Part shown: positions 33,801-43,078 of the stretch, in pieces
Position numbering within the stretch: position 1 is the stretch's first letter
Layout: every line of letters starts with the position of its first letter
Source of the DNA: Nephrocerus scutellatus
Lineage: Eukaryota > Arthropoda > Insecta > Diptera > Pipunculidae
DNA: 64,000 nucleotides
NCBI GenBank assembly: GCA_947095585.1
Contig: OX352763.1
Span: 102,031,908 to 102,095,907, forward strand
Direction: 5' to 3'
The notes under the pieces: model-generated
Database searches by the model: none
The model's input: only the letters and a program-made list of their open reading frames with translations
Told to the model about the DNA's origin: nothing
Program-made: the position numbers and the translations under genes

Positions 33801-36800
33801 TTGGACCGCATGGTCTGTCCCACCGATATTATATCGGATAATTATTCGTGGTCGTTTTGCATCCCCTGTACTGCTTTGCGATGCTAATTTTAAGAACGCA
33901 AAAAATAAATCGCCTCCTCTGACAGGAATATCATATATAAAACAAATTTTCAGGCGATAAAATTATTTTAAATATCAGATATTCAACATATCCATCAAAA
34001 AGTACTTCGGGTAAAACTGAAAAAAGCAAAAATAAATAAAAAAATAAAAATTTAAAATTAATGAGATTCGAACCTGTACCTTTGACGGTAGTTCAACGTG
34101 CCTAACCATCCTGCCAAACTACTTTCTATAATCTTGGCTTATATTCGATCACATTATTAGCTTTTGTGAGTGAGCTAAGGTAAATACATTCAGAGTGTAT
34201 CAGTTTAGGTGAAATTACCTAAGGGGATGATACCTTGGTTATTCAGTCAGCGTAGTCCAGATGTTTGGGATGAGATGTAAGAGTCCAACGAATTCCTCCA
34301 TTTCCTGTAGATAAAGCTGCGCGAAGTACATCGCTAATCACCAACAAAAAAAATATCGGCGATAGAATGCAACCTTGTCGTACCCCACTTAGGATCTCGA
34401 ATTCCTCTGACAGCTTTCCTCTATGCAGCAAATGACATTTAGAGCCGTCATAGGTTGCTTTAATAATAGCTATTAGTTTATCGGGTATACCTTTGCTGCG
34501 CAAGGCGATCCAGATAAAATGTCTGTTGACACTGTCAAACGCCTTCTCAAAATCGATGAACAGCAGGTGCAGTGGTGACCGGAATTCAACGCACTGTTCA
34601 ATAATGATCCGCATGGTGTGTGGTGATGTGGTCAACACAGAAGGATCCATTGCGGAAACCTGCTTGTTCGGCATCGAGTGTATCTTAATTCCTTGTTCCT
34701 TAATTCACTCAACTACTACTTTGGCTATTATCTTTGCAACTGCTATTAGGGTGCTTGACCTTCTTCTACTCGTCGGGAAAACTTTCTGCCTCCCAAGCTC
34801 TCTCTACAAGAGGATATAAAAGCTCTGCTGATGTCCTTGGAGCGGTGCGCAGAAGCTCTGCGGGTATATCATCTAGTCCTACCGACTTGTTGTTCTTTAG
34901 TGCGTTGATCGCGGTAGCGATCTCGTCTTTACTGGGAGTTGAGGTACGAATTCTGGAAATTGTTACTTCCGGCAGCTTCGTTTGATTTGGGTGCATATCG
35001 TTGGCGAATACACGGTTAAGGACCGTAGAGAAATGCTTCTTCCGCTTCTTGAGCTGATCCTCATCTGAAACGAGTACGGTATCATCTAGGCCTTTCACCG
35101 GATGTTGGCTAGAACGGTGACCACCGTTTGGTGATTCTTTAAACGGTTCTGCTATCGCACCAGCTCGCTGCTTACTCTGCTTCTGAGGCCAGGTTGTTAA
35201 AATAATTACGCTTGTCACGTCTTACACTACGCTGCACTTTTCTCATTTGTCTTCGATACAGGGACTCTAACTCGATCCTCACTGCTGCTGGGGTATCTAC
35301 AATACGAGCTTTACGTTCTTCAATCCGCCTCCAGGTATCCTCGGTAAGCCACGTGCCAGGCTTCTACCAACAATACTTTCCGCTTCAGATGTGAAAATAT
35401 TTTTTACCGCTTTCCAATGTTCTTGGATAATTATTGTCGGCAGTGAGCTGCTGATTGCTTTCATTAGGTTAATTTTTAATTTTAATTAATTGCATAAAAC
35501 AATACCACCAAGAAATCAAATAAATTCTTATATTTTACGTTCTTAATAAACTAAAATAACATCTATCTTTTCAGTTCGCGAAAGTGACAGAAAACCGGGA
35601 TCGTATGTGCTTAGCTACTTGGGTCGTACTGGCATCAATCATTTTCGGTAAGAGAGAGAATAAAGCTTCACTTATTCCTATTTGTATTAATTTTATACTT
35701 TCACATTTCATTGCAGAATCACAGCGGTGTGCGGTGATTTCTATATTGGCGGCCGGCAATTCATATCGCTGAGCGATCTCGTCGGCTATTACACATCATG
35801 CAGTGATCTTCTGAAACGTGAAAGACTTGTAATTCCGGTGGCACCACCCGAGCCGGTGAACGATAAGAAACGTGTTGTTGCCATTTTGCCATACACCAAA
35901 ATGCCTGACACGGATGAGTTGAGCTTTCAGAAGGGTGATATATTTTTTGTGCACAATGACATGGGCGATGGATGGCTTTGGGTAACAGCACATCGGACTG
36001 GTGAGCAGGGAATGATTTTCCGTGAATTGGTCGACGACTTGGATGTGTCAATTGATCCGAACACTGTATTTCCATGGTTTCATCCTAATTGTACGAAGAA
36101 CGAAGCGGTTGACATGTTGGTTAAGGGTAAGTAGGAAGATTTGCATTTGCATTTTTTTGTCGCTTCGTATTTGTTATTAATATTGCTTTATATATCCTCC
36201 GTCAGCTGGTCCTGGAAGTTTTCTGGTACGCCCTAGCGATAATTCTCCAGGCGACTACTCGCTGTTTTTCCACATCAACAACCAAATTCAACGATTTCGT
36301 ATTGAGAAGAAGGGTGTCCGTTATTTGATGGGCGGACGTACATTCGAGTGTTTGGATGCGGTCATAAATCGCTATCGCAAGGAGCAAATTGTCGAGGGTC
36401 ATTCCCTGAGTCATCCGGTTAGTTTGCTTTGATTTTGTTTTTAGTGTATTGGCGCAAAATTGTGTTATAATTTTCTCTGCTTCTTCGTTCTTTTCTGGTT
36501 CTCCACTTCTTTTTTCGTAATATCTTTCCTCTTTCGTAAATCTCTCTAAGGTTTGCTTTGACTCTTCTCGGACCAACAAATCTTTTCCAATTCTTTCGTT
36601 TTCTTGTGAATAGTCCTCCTTTTCTTTTTATAGTTTACTCCGAATTTATTTCTTGTTTTCTTTCCATACATCCCTCTACATTAGGCTGTTCTCTCCTTGA
36701 ATCTTTATCGTTATTGTTTTGTATTTTGTTCCACTCTATCTCTAATGCTTCATTATATTTCGTACCATTACAGGTGGTCAACGGCAGTCAACCTGAATTC

Positions 36801-39800
36801 AATCAGCAATTCGTTGTGGAGAAAGCCGCCGAGAAAATTTATGCCACCTTGCGTGAGTGTCGTGACCAAATTGGTATTAAGAAAATCAAAGGCATCAAGC
36901 ATCACGGACACTTGAACAAAAAATCCGATAAGACTGCTAAATGGAAGCAACTCTACTTCGCACTCATAAGTGAAGGTTCCGAGACACATCTCTGCTTCTA
37001 TGACAATCCGAAAAAGACTAAGCCGAAAGGCCTCATCGATTTGTCCTGCGCGTATTTGTATCAGTGTCATGATTCCCTCTGGGAAAGGCCATATTGTTTT
37101 CAAATTGTCGAACGGGCGCTGCCATGCCTGGCGACTGTAACTTATTTGTGTGCACCTAGTCAAGAGAGTTATGTCGAGTGGATAAACGCACTAAAAGCTC
37201 AGTGTGGATCACAATTAAGTCGTGCCCAGAAGAAGGTGCCACGTTTGCGTGAGCTACGTTGCCTTAATCTTCATGTGTTGGAGGCGCATCGTTTGCCATT
37301 TAAATTGGTGCCACATCCATATTGTAGCATTTCACTGAATCAAGTCAAGGTGGGCAAGACGAGAGTGAAGATTGCCCCCGATCCAGTTTGGGAGGAGGAG
37401 TTTGTCTTGGAGTAAGCTGGTGGTGTTGCATAAAGAAATGTTCATTTTATTTAGTTGTCCGTTTTTTTCCTGTTTTTTTTAGCGATGTCCCACCAGATGT
37501 GGTCTCACTAACTATAACTCTTGTAAGTCGTGGAAAACGTGGGAAAGATTCTGAGGTTGCAGAGCTCACCATTGACTTGGCTAGTCTGAAAAACGGCCAA
37601 GAGACAGAGGAATGGTATCAGCTGACAGGAATGACGCCAATGGGTGAATGGGGTTCGCTGCGACTGCGTATGCGGTACCTCGATGATTTAATTATGCCTT
37701 GCGAAGAGTACAGTCCGTTGCAGCAGCTGTTGCTCGAGCCAGAGCTGTACGCAGTCAAAGCGCTGGCCGAGTTGTGTCACAACGATCGGGTGCCTCTGGC
37801 AACATCGTTGCTGCGTGTTTTTCGCCACGAAAAGCGTGAAACCGAACTGTTACGAATTTTGTGCCAAGCTGAAGTTGCTCGCGAGAACGAAACAACGACT
37901 CTGTTTCGAGGGGCGTCATTAGCCACAACGCTAATGGATTTGTATATGCGCACCGAGTGTCATGGATTCCTGCAGTCAGCCGTCTCCGAGACGGTTCAAC
38001 GAATTCTCGAGAGCAAACAGTCCGCTGAGTTGAATCCAACGAAAATGGATGTCAACGATGATGCCTGCTCGAATGCGGAATTCCTATTGCAAATTCTCGA
38101 TCTTGTAACGCATTCCATATTCACATCGCCTGATGCGTGTCCACGTTCAGTGCGGTTCATTTGCAATTGCCTGCAAAAATCAGTTGTCTCGAAATGGCCT
38201 ACTGAGCGATTGGTTAGGACACGTGTTGTCTCGGGATTCATTTTCTTGCGGTTATTGTGTCCGTCGTTGCTGAATCCACGTCAGTTTGGACTTGTTAGCG
38301 AAACTCCCCCGACGGCGGCTACACGATCGTTGATTATGGTCGCCAAGTGTCTACAGAATTTGGCCAATCTTGTTGAGTTTGGCGGTAAGGTATGTGGTCT
38401 ACTTTTGCAATGAAAACATAATTTTTTGTTAACAGACATTTTCTGTGTTTTCTATATAATTTAGGAGCAATACATGGAAGTTGTTAATCCATTCATCCTA
38501 AAAAACAAAGAACGAATGATTGTTTTCCTGGATCAACTATCGCTGGTTACCGATCCAAATCCACCGCCGGGAATGTTTATCGAACAAAATTCTAATTACA
38601 CATGCTCTGATACAGGTAATTGCCGTTATTCGATTCTCTGGTTGGAGGAAGAAAAAAATCATGAATTTTCTGTTATGGAAGCAATTTTTGTCTTGATTTC
38701 TGTCTTCTACGTATATATGAGATGAAAATTAGGGTCAATGAGGATGACAAAGAAGTCGTTTCTTAAAATATTTGTCTCATGTTTACAAACACTTTTTCCT
38801 ATACGCCACGTAGTCTGCACGGCATTAAGCTAATGATTTCAAAAGCGTCGCTTAAAGAAGGGAGAGAAGCATTCCACCGTCACGTTAATCTACGTACTTT
38901 ATAATTTGGGAAAGAATAAGTATTTAATATGGGCCTAATCGGGTCTGCTGGGCACATGAGTCATGGTTTGTTGTCCGCTGTGTTTTTGATGTATTTTCAA
39001 CAATTATTTGCCAGTGCAACTTTGTATCACTTTGTAGTGCTGGTTGTTTTCTGGCGCATATATGTGGTTCCATAAATCAAAGCTTCGCCCCTCAGACCTG
39101 TTAGACAGTAACATGTCTGAGTTGATCTTTCATTAAAACATTTGACCTCCTCTCATATGTCTCGAAAAAAGAATTTGTGAGTCATACACAGAGTACAAAT
39201 TCTTGTGCTTCTGAGGCATTATTGAATTATTTCAGTTCTTTGTTGGTCATTGATTAGCCCAGGTTTTACGATCGTCGATAATTTATGCACGACAACAGTT
39301 GGTTGTCAGTTTTTATGTTATTCCTATTATCATAAAAAATTCTAACCCAGCGGATGTGCGTTGATTATTTTAAAACTTTTCTTTTTCTTTCTATACAAAA
39401 CATTAAAACCATAAAAAGGAATAAACGAGTGCAACAAACCAATAGTTAGTTATTCTTGGTGTACGATTATGCTGTAAAAAGGACAATATTCTTACCCATC
39501 GCCATTTCTCTCTAACTTCATTTTAGTTTCAATTTAGGGTCAATTTAATTGTCGTTTGAATCGAGTACAGCTGCGATTTAAATGATAAAACACATGGTAC
39601 TTTTCCAAGATTTCAAAACGTTAGCAAGCAACTGCGTACGCTTTTTAATCTCTGCTATACCTTGGACTTATCCAGCAATTCTCCACCATGTACGCGAAAT
39701 CTTTTTAATCGTACTGTCCCATTATACTAAGGTACTTTTCTTCCAAATTAATCGTCGACAATAAAGGAGATATCTTGAATCACGAAATCAAATTTTTTTA

Positions 39801-42800
39801 AGACCAACTAGATCATCATATCAGGCAACGATTTAAAGTCACACAAGCATCGAAATCTCAACACGCATATCTCAAGGGTTCACGGAAACCGCCCTCCATG
39901 TTGTAGTGCGAACGATTGAACACATGATTAAGTACCAGCAGTTTACGCTAGCCACCTTTTTAGATATAGAAGGAGCCTTCAACTTTCAATGTTTTCATAG
40001 TGAGGCCATTAAGGAAGCTCTGATCCAGTCAGAAGTGGAGTACTTCCTTGCGTAATGGATCGTTTCCATGCTCAGTAGCAGGATCATACAAGCCAACCTT
40101 TACAGCTGTACCATTACCACAAGACTCGACAGAGATGAAATTACCAAGGAGGGGTCATCTCCCTTAATGTAGCTGATGGTAATTAACAAACTTGAAGAGG
40201 ATTGGACGAAGGTTGTCGCGTACGCAGATGACGTGGAGATACCTGTATCAAGCCTGTACCTTTCCAGGGTCATGGAAAGTCATCTTCTGGGCAACAATCT
40301 GTGACATGGAGTGAGTCCTAGGAAGACTGAAATGGTATTGTTCACCACTAAATCCAAAATACCGGCCTTTATCCTTCCAACACTCAATGTGAAAAGTCTC
40401 AGCCTTACCCCCAGCACCAAATATCTCGGTGTAATCTTGGATAGGAATCATAGCTGGAAGGCTAACAACAGCCATCGGCAGGAAATGCGGTCTTCATCCA
40501 AAGATGGTTCAATGCCTGTACACAGCTGTTATGCGGCCAATTCTTACCAATGGATCACTGGTCTGGTGGCCAGCGATGAAGAAGAAGTATAACGCCACCA
40601 AACTCAGCAGGTTACAGCGATCAGCAGCAGTAGGTATCACAGGAGCTCTACGGTCTTGTCCGTAGTGCAGTGCAGAACGACTCAGAGAATCTGGGTGCTT
40701 TGTTACTAGACCATACGGGCACTGTAATATACTGCAGACAGTACCTGAAGGCATTATACCATCATCTACTGACTACTGCATCCTTAAATTTAGCTTCAAC
40801 TCACTCCTCGTTCAGCGTCGAGTTTCGTACCAGGAGAAACTGGAGGATGTGGCAGTAAATATTCATTCCAAAATATTCATTGATGAAGAACGGATTCGGT
40901 GTAGGTATCTTCTCGGATGATCCAAATCTGTCTGTCATACCATACTGGAAATCGGATAAGAGAGCATTCGAATGAATATATCTTATAAGTTTGAAAATTC
41001 GCAAGCTATCCGAAATCTTGATGTCATTTATTATTTCGACCCTGTTTATTATAGCGTTTGCTCTGTTTCTGGCAATTAACTTAACAAGGTTTTCTTCGGA
41101 AGGGCAATTAACGTAGCCCAAATATAGGCTGCTATTTTACTATTTTCTATTTTCCATTAAACAACTTATTCTAATGACGTATTCACTGTCACTTAGAATT
41201 AGAAACTATTTTATACAAAGATTTATAGACGGTTTAAGGATTAAAATTCAACGTATAGAGGAAGGTCTAAAGGGCTCTGTTGTATCCGCAACCCTTTCTT
41301 ATTTTAATCATATATGTTCCCTGGCTTATGACCTGTTCGTCTGAATTGTATATTCAAATGATTCTTTGTAGCAAAGCACATCTCTTAATTTGATTTCCAA
41401 TAAACATCTCCGAAAAGGGCTGGATGCATCTGGATATTTCTTTTGGACACCGCTTGTGGAAAAAGAGATAAAACAGTCCCAAGCTGAAAACATTCCTACG
41501 ATGTTCAAGCGATTCGATTATTTTCGCGTTCTGAATTCTGTCTAGTAGATCGAATGTGGTCTTGGGGCACGTGCCCAGACAATACAGTTGTACATCTTCC
41601 AACGTTTAAGAAAACCTAAATATTTCGCAGCATTCTTATCGATAGCGAATATGTGCTCGTTCCAACAAAGCTTATTGTTGACGCACATACCAAGTATTGC
41701 GAGTATATGCAAGATCAATTCATGGATAAAGGATGGTGGTTTAAATCACGCTAAGACGAAAAGACAGCATTGGGTTTCAACTCTATTGTGCATTGTTAAC
41801 AAACGTAGCGTGAAATCATATGAAAATCTGAAAGTGCTGTCGTCAGCGAAGTAATGTTTTGGATTAGAATAGTTAGAAGATCAGGCGGCGACAACGCGCT
41901 ATCTCCTTTCTACGACGATCGGTTCTATGCACCGAAAGGACTCCAGTGTTTCAAACACTAGATAAAGAATTGTCAACTCAGCAATAGGTTTAACAGACCT
42001 GGAGCTGCTACAACAACAAGAACAACGCGCTATCTAGTAACGTGGAGCTAGATGCGAAATGTGAAGCAAGCAGATTGGCCTTCTCTATAAAGCTGACAGT
42101 TGGAATGTCATTGTGAACGAGCTTTAGAATTGAAGACGAGGCAGTATTGTTAATTCGTTTCACGAATGACCAAAAAATTTTACTTCCTTTGGGAAATTGA
42201 AGTATTTTTTGTCTCAGTTTCTGGTCATAGTCGAATTTGACTCATCGAAGGTAGGCATTGCAATCATTTCTGACTCGTCGAAATTTCGTTCGGTTTTCCA
42301 CAGTGGGGTTTTGTTTATATAACCGAAAGCATCCCGGTGGTCTGAATAGCCTAGAGGTGATGATACACTGGCGGTGTATTTGTTAGGATGAGAGGTAAGA
42401 AACAAGTCAAGGGTATTAGCGTAATGACTTACAACTTCCAGAATTTTATTGGGCTCATTGACAAGCTGAGTGAGATTGTTGTCCGAAAATAACTCAACCT
42501 CCCTTCCCTGTAGTGCTGTTAAGCGTGAATGGTGAAGCCAACTAGAATTGTGTTCACTGAAATGATGATTTTAGAATGTGGATCAAGTGTTATGCCTTTT
42601 CATACAGTGAGATTTGAGCCACTGAAAGACACACTGTCCGCCTCTTTACAGAGTACAGAACCAAATGCACTGGGTCATCGAATTGAGCACCGCTGATGGT
42701 ACTAGTGATAGAACAACAGTGTAAAGCAGGATACGTGAACATGCGAATCTATTGTTTTCGTCACCGATAAGTTTTAACCAATAATATTTGATAAAATTTA

Positions 42801-43078
42801 CTATTTCATACTTCTTAATGGTTAAATCGACAATAGGCCGAGACCAGACCCAATTGTAGGGCCAATTATGATGGTAAAAGGACTTATATGATTATCTTTT
42901 TATTGTTTTGTTTTTGTTTTTACTTGCAGGTCGCGAACTGGCCACTCTCCATCACATTTGCGTATCGTATCAACCGGAATTGCAAGAGCTCTCGAATATT
43001 TTATCAATAAAGAAGCTTGTCACCGTCACCGATATGTTAACGAAACACAAGCTTAAGTATCGCGAAATGATAAGTTAA
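18651..43078 (+). CDS. vap: vap: p120 Ras GTPase-activating protein (RASA1 ortholog)
   Basis: Cytoplasmic RasGAP that binds phosphotyrosine proteins and speeds GTP hydrolysis by Ras, so it damps receptor tyrosine kinase signalling. Nine coding exons join in frame: 18651-18906, 32133-32246, 35575-35647, 35717-36126, 36206-36417, 36774-37411, 37483-38389, 38465-38615, 42930-43078; 969 residues. Order: Gly-rich N terminus (1-95), SH2 (about 99-190; YLVRES, Arg125), SH3 (200-258; ALPY-like AILPYTKMPD), SH2 (268-355; SFLVRPSDN, Arg293), PH (about 397-505), C2 (about 512-640), RasGAP (about 660-920). The arginine finger is Arg710 in LFRGAS and the FLR motif is at 822-824 (FLRLLCPSLLNP). All introns are GT-AG. 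Length and order match p120 RasGAP. No disabling change is seen; introns 1, 2 and 8 carry repeats. Confidence 0.96.
20255..20345 (-). pseudogene. LOA-like LINE fragment
   Basis: About 58 bp (near 20262-20330) is nearly the reverse complement of 40698-40755 in the LOA-like copy (...actagaccatacggncactg). A further diverged copy is at 25262-25325. The match identifies these as pieces of the same retrotransposon family. Confidence 0.5.
20700..21170 (-). pseudogene. Jockey-type LINE, C-terminal RT remnant
   Basis: The frame at 20946-21167 reads ...QNTALRIATGCHSISNPDRI, HDETSMLPVRQYNELLSK, the conserved block after RT in jockey-clade LINEs (usual form QN-ALR-ATG ... LP-R-RNE-L). The continuation at 20756-21061 is in another frame. 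The catalytic palm is absent. Confidence 0.65.
21247..21356 (+). pseudogene. LINE-A RT fragment cut by a foldback-like repeat
   Basis: Encodes LLDGFKSEIYRLNAGVPQGS and LLSPTLFLIFK, the LINE-A palm block seen at 2230 and 23539. The frame ends where the terminus tttttaaattctctacatta starts, so the repeat junction lies inside RT coding sequence. Confidence 0.7.
21354..21780 (-). repeat. Foldback-like repeat end, copy d
   Basis: Starts with ttttaaattctctacattaa, then gtggctggctggctgg and 'taacccacttcc'. The body then has three to four imperfect subrepeats, each with a block like 'cacatgtgtatctcc' (near 21467, 21526, 21568 and 21705) and 'aacactttctattaaa'. This shows the internal subrepeat structure of the family. 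No matching second end was found nearby. Confidence 0.55.
21800..21945 (+). pseudogene. LOA-like LINE 3' end fragment
   Basis: Similar to the C-terminal coding end and 3' part of the LOA-like copy at 59200-59320 (shared 'atcacaatgnaccattantggtc' near 21868 and 59252, and a downstream 'aacctaacc'-type run). Direction follows that copy. Confidence 0.45.
23345..24970 (-). mobile_element. LINE-A copy 3, decayed, in vap intron 1
   Basis: Minus-strand LINE-A with the best-preserved RT of the window. The frame at 23539-24030 reads LLHSIFLRHLTDFGIKLV, LNAGVPQGSVLSPTLFLIFN, IHYFADDSTLCFSYKF (catalytic FADDS) and ILGMCVNDKLR. Upstream frames at 23994-24269 (LFPRSWKTTFVQPIPQKGEP, YRTIALASIFSKVMETLI) and 24494-24963 (WYDSSCKEAYKAKP) continue it in shifted frames. 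The 3' UTR is missing; the 3' side ends at about 23345. Confidence 0.8.
26573..28378 (-). mobile_element. mariner-like transposon with 28-bp inverted ends
   Basis: Ends at 26573-26600 and 28351-28378 are inverted copies of one another (gggtagtcccagaagtaccc..., one mismatch in 28). Between them, on the minus strand, lies a disrupted mariner transposase (26865-27447). The 1.8-kb length is longer than usual for mariner because of a roughly 180-bp tandem duplication (27095-27255 and 27270-27430) and about 500 bp beyond the start of the gene. A 40-bp block is shared by 26966-27005 and 27787-27826. A flanking TA duplication is not clear. Confidence 0.7.
26865..27447 (-). pseudogene. mariner transposase remnant
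   Basis: Recognisable mariner blocks are EQKQRREDVSIECLANFH, EFLRRFITVDETWIHQ (first catalytic Asp in VDETW), RGIIFIDYHQKRNTIIGVYY and LFHRDNAPAYTS (second Asp, HxDNAPAH form). The segment from the first block to DETW is present twice because of a tandem duplication. Part of the third catalytic region lies around 26806-26850 on the same strand. It cannot encode a working enzyme. Confidence 0.75.
28390..29070 (+). pseudogene. RTE-1 family remnant, interrupted
   Basis: A plus-strand decayed RTE-like copy that starts with the 'cttccacaaggagatggactggcctgc' equivalent of the LACVLFNLAL block (28410-28455), is interrupted by about 180 bp of unrelated AT-rich DNA, and resumes at about 28660-29000 with thumb sequence similar to 45180-45450. 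Many stops. Confidence 0.6.
29640..30040. repeat. AT-rich cryptic repeat, smaller patch
   Basis: Degenerate repeats of words such as gaagattata, ggatgattatag and aaagataat, the same vocabulary as the larger tract at 32390-33550. Period is not fixed. Confidence 0.4.
31682..32246 (+). other. In-frame open stretch upstream of the first vap SH2 exon (possible alternative first exon)
   Basis: An ATG at 31682, preceded in frame by TGA (31667-31669), opens a frame that runs 150 codons without a stop and joins, unspliced, the SH2 exon at 32133 in the correct frame. A 3' splice-like site (cttttag) lies just before the ATG at 31670-31676. If used, vap would start MSFKSTQTDPGG in place of the Gly-rich exon 1. 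However, the last 60 codons are T/C-rich, as expected for a polypyrimidine tract, so the opening may be chance. Confidence 0.3.
32133..32246 (+). CDS. vap: vap coding exon 2 (start of first SH2)
   Basis: Encodes residues 86-123 and the first base of 124. It begins the first SH2 domain (SEWYHGRLDRYSAESRLRGT). Acceptor catcaacag at 32132, donor gtgagt at 32247. Confidence 0.95.
32390..33550. repeat. 1.2-kb AT-rich cryptic minisatellite
   Basis: Irregular repeats of the words attatagga, ggatgattataggaatatta and tataggatgg, each 10-22 bp, run through the tract without a stable period. Dozens of copies of 'tatagga' are visible. The tract ends at the SINE insertion at 33556. Confidence 0.7.
33556..33835 (+). 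mobile_element. tRNA-derived SINE
   Basis: Starts with a tRNA-like head carrying an A box (tggctcagtgg at 33569-33579) and a B box (ggttcgaatcc at 33604-33614). About 220 bp of non-tRNA sequence follows. An 8-bp repeat, ggataatt, flanks it at 33548-33555 and 33836-33843. The box spacing is shorter than in a true tRNA (about 35 nt). Inserted at the edge of the cryptic minisatellite. I cannot name the parent tRNA. Confidence 0.6.
34064..34124 (-). pseudogene. tRNA-like sequence (SINE head or tRNA pseudogene)
   Basis: On the minus strand an A-box-like tggcaggatggttagg and a perfect B box ggttcgaatct are 42 nt apart, as in a tRNA. The acceptor stem does not pair and the anticodon stem is poor, so it is not a working tRNA. 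A T-rich run follows downstream on its own strand. Confidence 0.45.
34200..35400 (-). mobile_element. RTE-like LINE, second family, copy 1
   Basis: Minus-strand LINE of a second RTE-like group. Blocks: finger region TAINALKNNKSVGLDDIPAE with LLYPLVERAWEAESFPDE (34766-35218) and palm LHLLFIDFEKAFDSVNRHF, ...ILSGVRQGCILSPIFFLLVI, ending in LDYAD at 34243 (the first half of the YADD box). Frameshifts separate the two. The near-identical copy at 45905-47105 extends past the YADD box. Confidence 0.75.
35575..35647 (+). CDS. vap: vap coding exon 3 (first SH2)
   Basis: A 73-nt exon that supplies the phosphotyrosine pocket: the joined codon 124 (Val) and Arg125-Glu-Ser form the FLVRES motif across the exon 2/3 junction. 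Acceptor tttcag, donor gtaaga. Confidence 0.93.
35717..36126 (+). CDS. vap: vap coding exon 4 (end of SH2, SH3, start of second SH2)
   Basis: Residues 148-284 plus one base. Completes the first SH2 (CGDFYIGGRQF, SDLVGYYTSCSDLL), encodes the SH3 (AILPYTKMPDTDELSFQKGD, GDGWLWVTA) and begins the second SH2 (WFHPNCTKNEAV). Acceptor ttgcag, donor gtaagt. Confidence 0.96.
36206..36417 (+). CDS. vap: vap coding exon 5 (second SH2)
   Basis: Residues 285-355. Contains GSFLVRPSDNSPGDYSLFF with Arg293 and the RYRKEQIVEG block that is also conserved in vertebrate RASA1. Acceptor cgtcag, donor gttagt. Confidence 0.95.
36774..37411 (+). CDS. vap: vap coding exon 6 (PH and start of C2)
   Basis: Residues 356-567. 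PH domain from about residue 397 (KHHGHLNKKSDKTAKWKQ ... ESYVEWINALKAQ) and the first C2 strands (LRCLNLHVLEAHRLPFKL ... DPVWEEEFVL). Acceptor attacag, donor gtaagc at 37412. Confidence 0.95.
37483..38389 (+). CDS. vap: vap coding exon 7 (C2 end and RasGAP core)
   Basis: Residues 568-870. Holds the catalytic core: the arginine finger in TLFRGASLATTL (Arg710, codon 37907-37909), then KWPTERLVRTRVVSGFIFL and the FLR motif (38243-38251). Acceptor ttttttttag, donor gtatgt at 38390. Confidence 0.96.
38465..38615 (+). CDS. vap: vap coding exon 8 (RasGAP)
   Basis: Residues 871-920 plus one base (EQYMEVVNPFILKNKERMIV). The donor gtaatt at 38616 is the weakest in the gene. It precedes the 4.3-kb last intron. 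Confidence 0.93.
39870..40800 (+). pseudogene. LOA-like LINE remnant (RT region)
   Basis: In shifting frames it encodes a start like AYLKG..., then TLATFLDIEGAFN (RT palm, first Asp block), VEYFLA-WIVSMLSSRIIQANL, KVVAYADDVEIP (catalytic YADD, 40220-40245) and PRKTEMVLFTTKSKIPAF with LTPSTKYLGVILDRNHSWK. The order FLDIEGAFNN / YADD / KYLGVILD is typical of LOA-type elements that carry RNase H. Stops and frameshifts are frequent. Confidence 0.7.
40801..41121 (-). other. Unidentified 106-codon open frame
   Basis: Open on the minus strand between the LOA-like and LINE-A remnants. Composition is ordinary protein-like (KLIARNRANAIINRVEIIND), but I recognise no motif. It may be part of a retrotransposon or host sequence captured by one; I assign no function. 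Confidence 0.2.
41340..42800 (-). mobile_element. LINE-A copy 4, decayed, in the last vap intron
   Basis: Minus-strand LINE-A with thumb/C-terminal remnants (41350-41720), 5'-ward RT sequence (42040-42240) and endonuclease-region remnants at 42340-42590 (reads like ...LVNEPNKILEVVSHYANTLDLFLTS). A SINE is inserted at 41905-42021. A further 3'-type piece lies at 42725-42790. The palm with FADDS is missing. Confidence 0.7.
41905..42021 (+). mobile_element. 117-bp SINE-like insertion, copy 2
   Basis: A 117-bp unit flanked by a perfect 14-bp direct repeat, acaacgcgctatct, at 41891-41904 and 42022-42035. LINE-A copy 5 has the same site without insertion (gacaacgcgctatctggtag near 51546-51565). 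The body aligns to 8050-8166. It ends in gctgctacaacaacaag, a CAA-rich tail. The host LINE is older than the insertion. Confidence 0.8.
42930..43078 (+). CDS. vap: vap coding exon 9 (C terminus)
   Basis: Residues 921-969 and stop TAA at 43076-43078. Encodes the last RasGAP helices and tail (ATLHHICVSYQPELQELS, LTKHKLKYREMIS). The codon split (G from exon 8, GT here) restores Gly-Arg-Glu-Leu. Confidence 0.93.

Larger units (their letters stand above)
32247..35574 (+). other. vap intron 2 (3.3 kb), holding repeats
   Basis: Contains the AT-rich cryptic repeat (32390-33550), a tRNA-derived SINE (33556-33835), a tRNA-like remnant (34064-34124) and a minus-strand RTE-like LINE (34200-35400). Acceptor tttcag at 35574. 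Confidence 0.8.
38616..42929 (+). other. vap last intron (4.3 kb), holding LINE remnants
   Basis: Contains unannotated sequence (38616-39860), a LOA-like remnant (39870-40800), an unidentified minus-strand ORF (40801-41121) and LINE-A copy 4 (41340-42800) with an inserted SINE. Acceptor acttgcag at 42929. Confidence 0.8.

Noticed and set aside
34064..34124. Functional tRNA gene on the minus strand
   Set aside because: A and B boxes are present, but the acceptor stem does not pair and the anticodon stem is weak.
36202..38241. Minus-strand open frames across vap exons 5-7
   Set aside because: They overlap conserved SH2, PH and RasGAP coding sequence on the plus strand and encode no recognisable domain.
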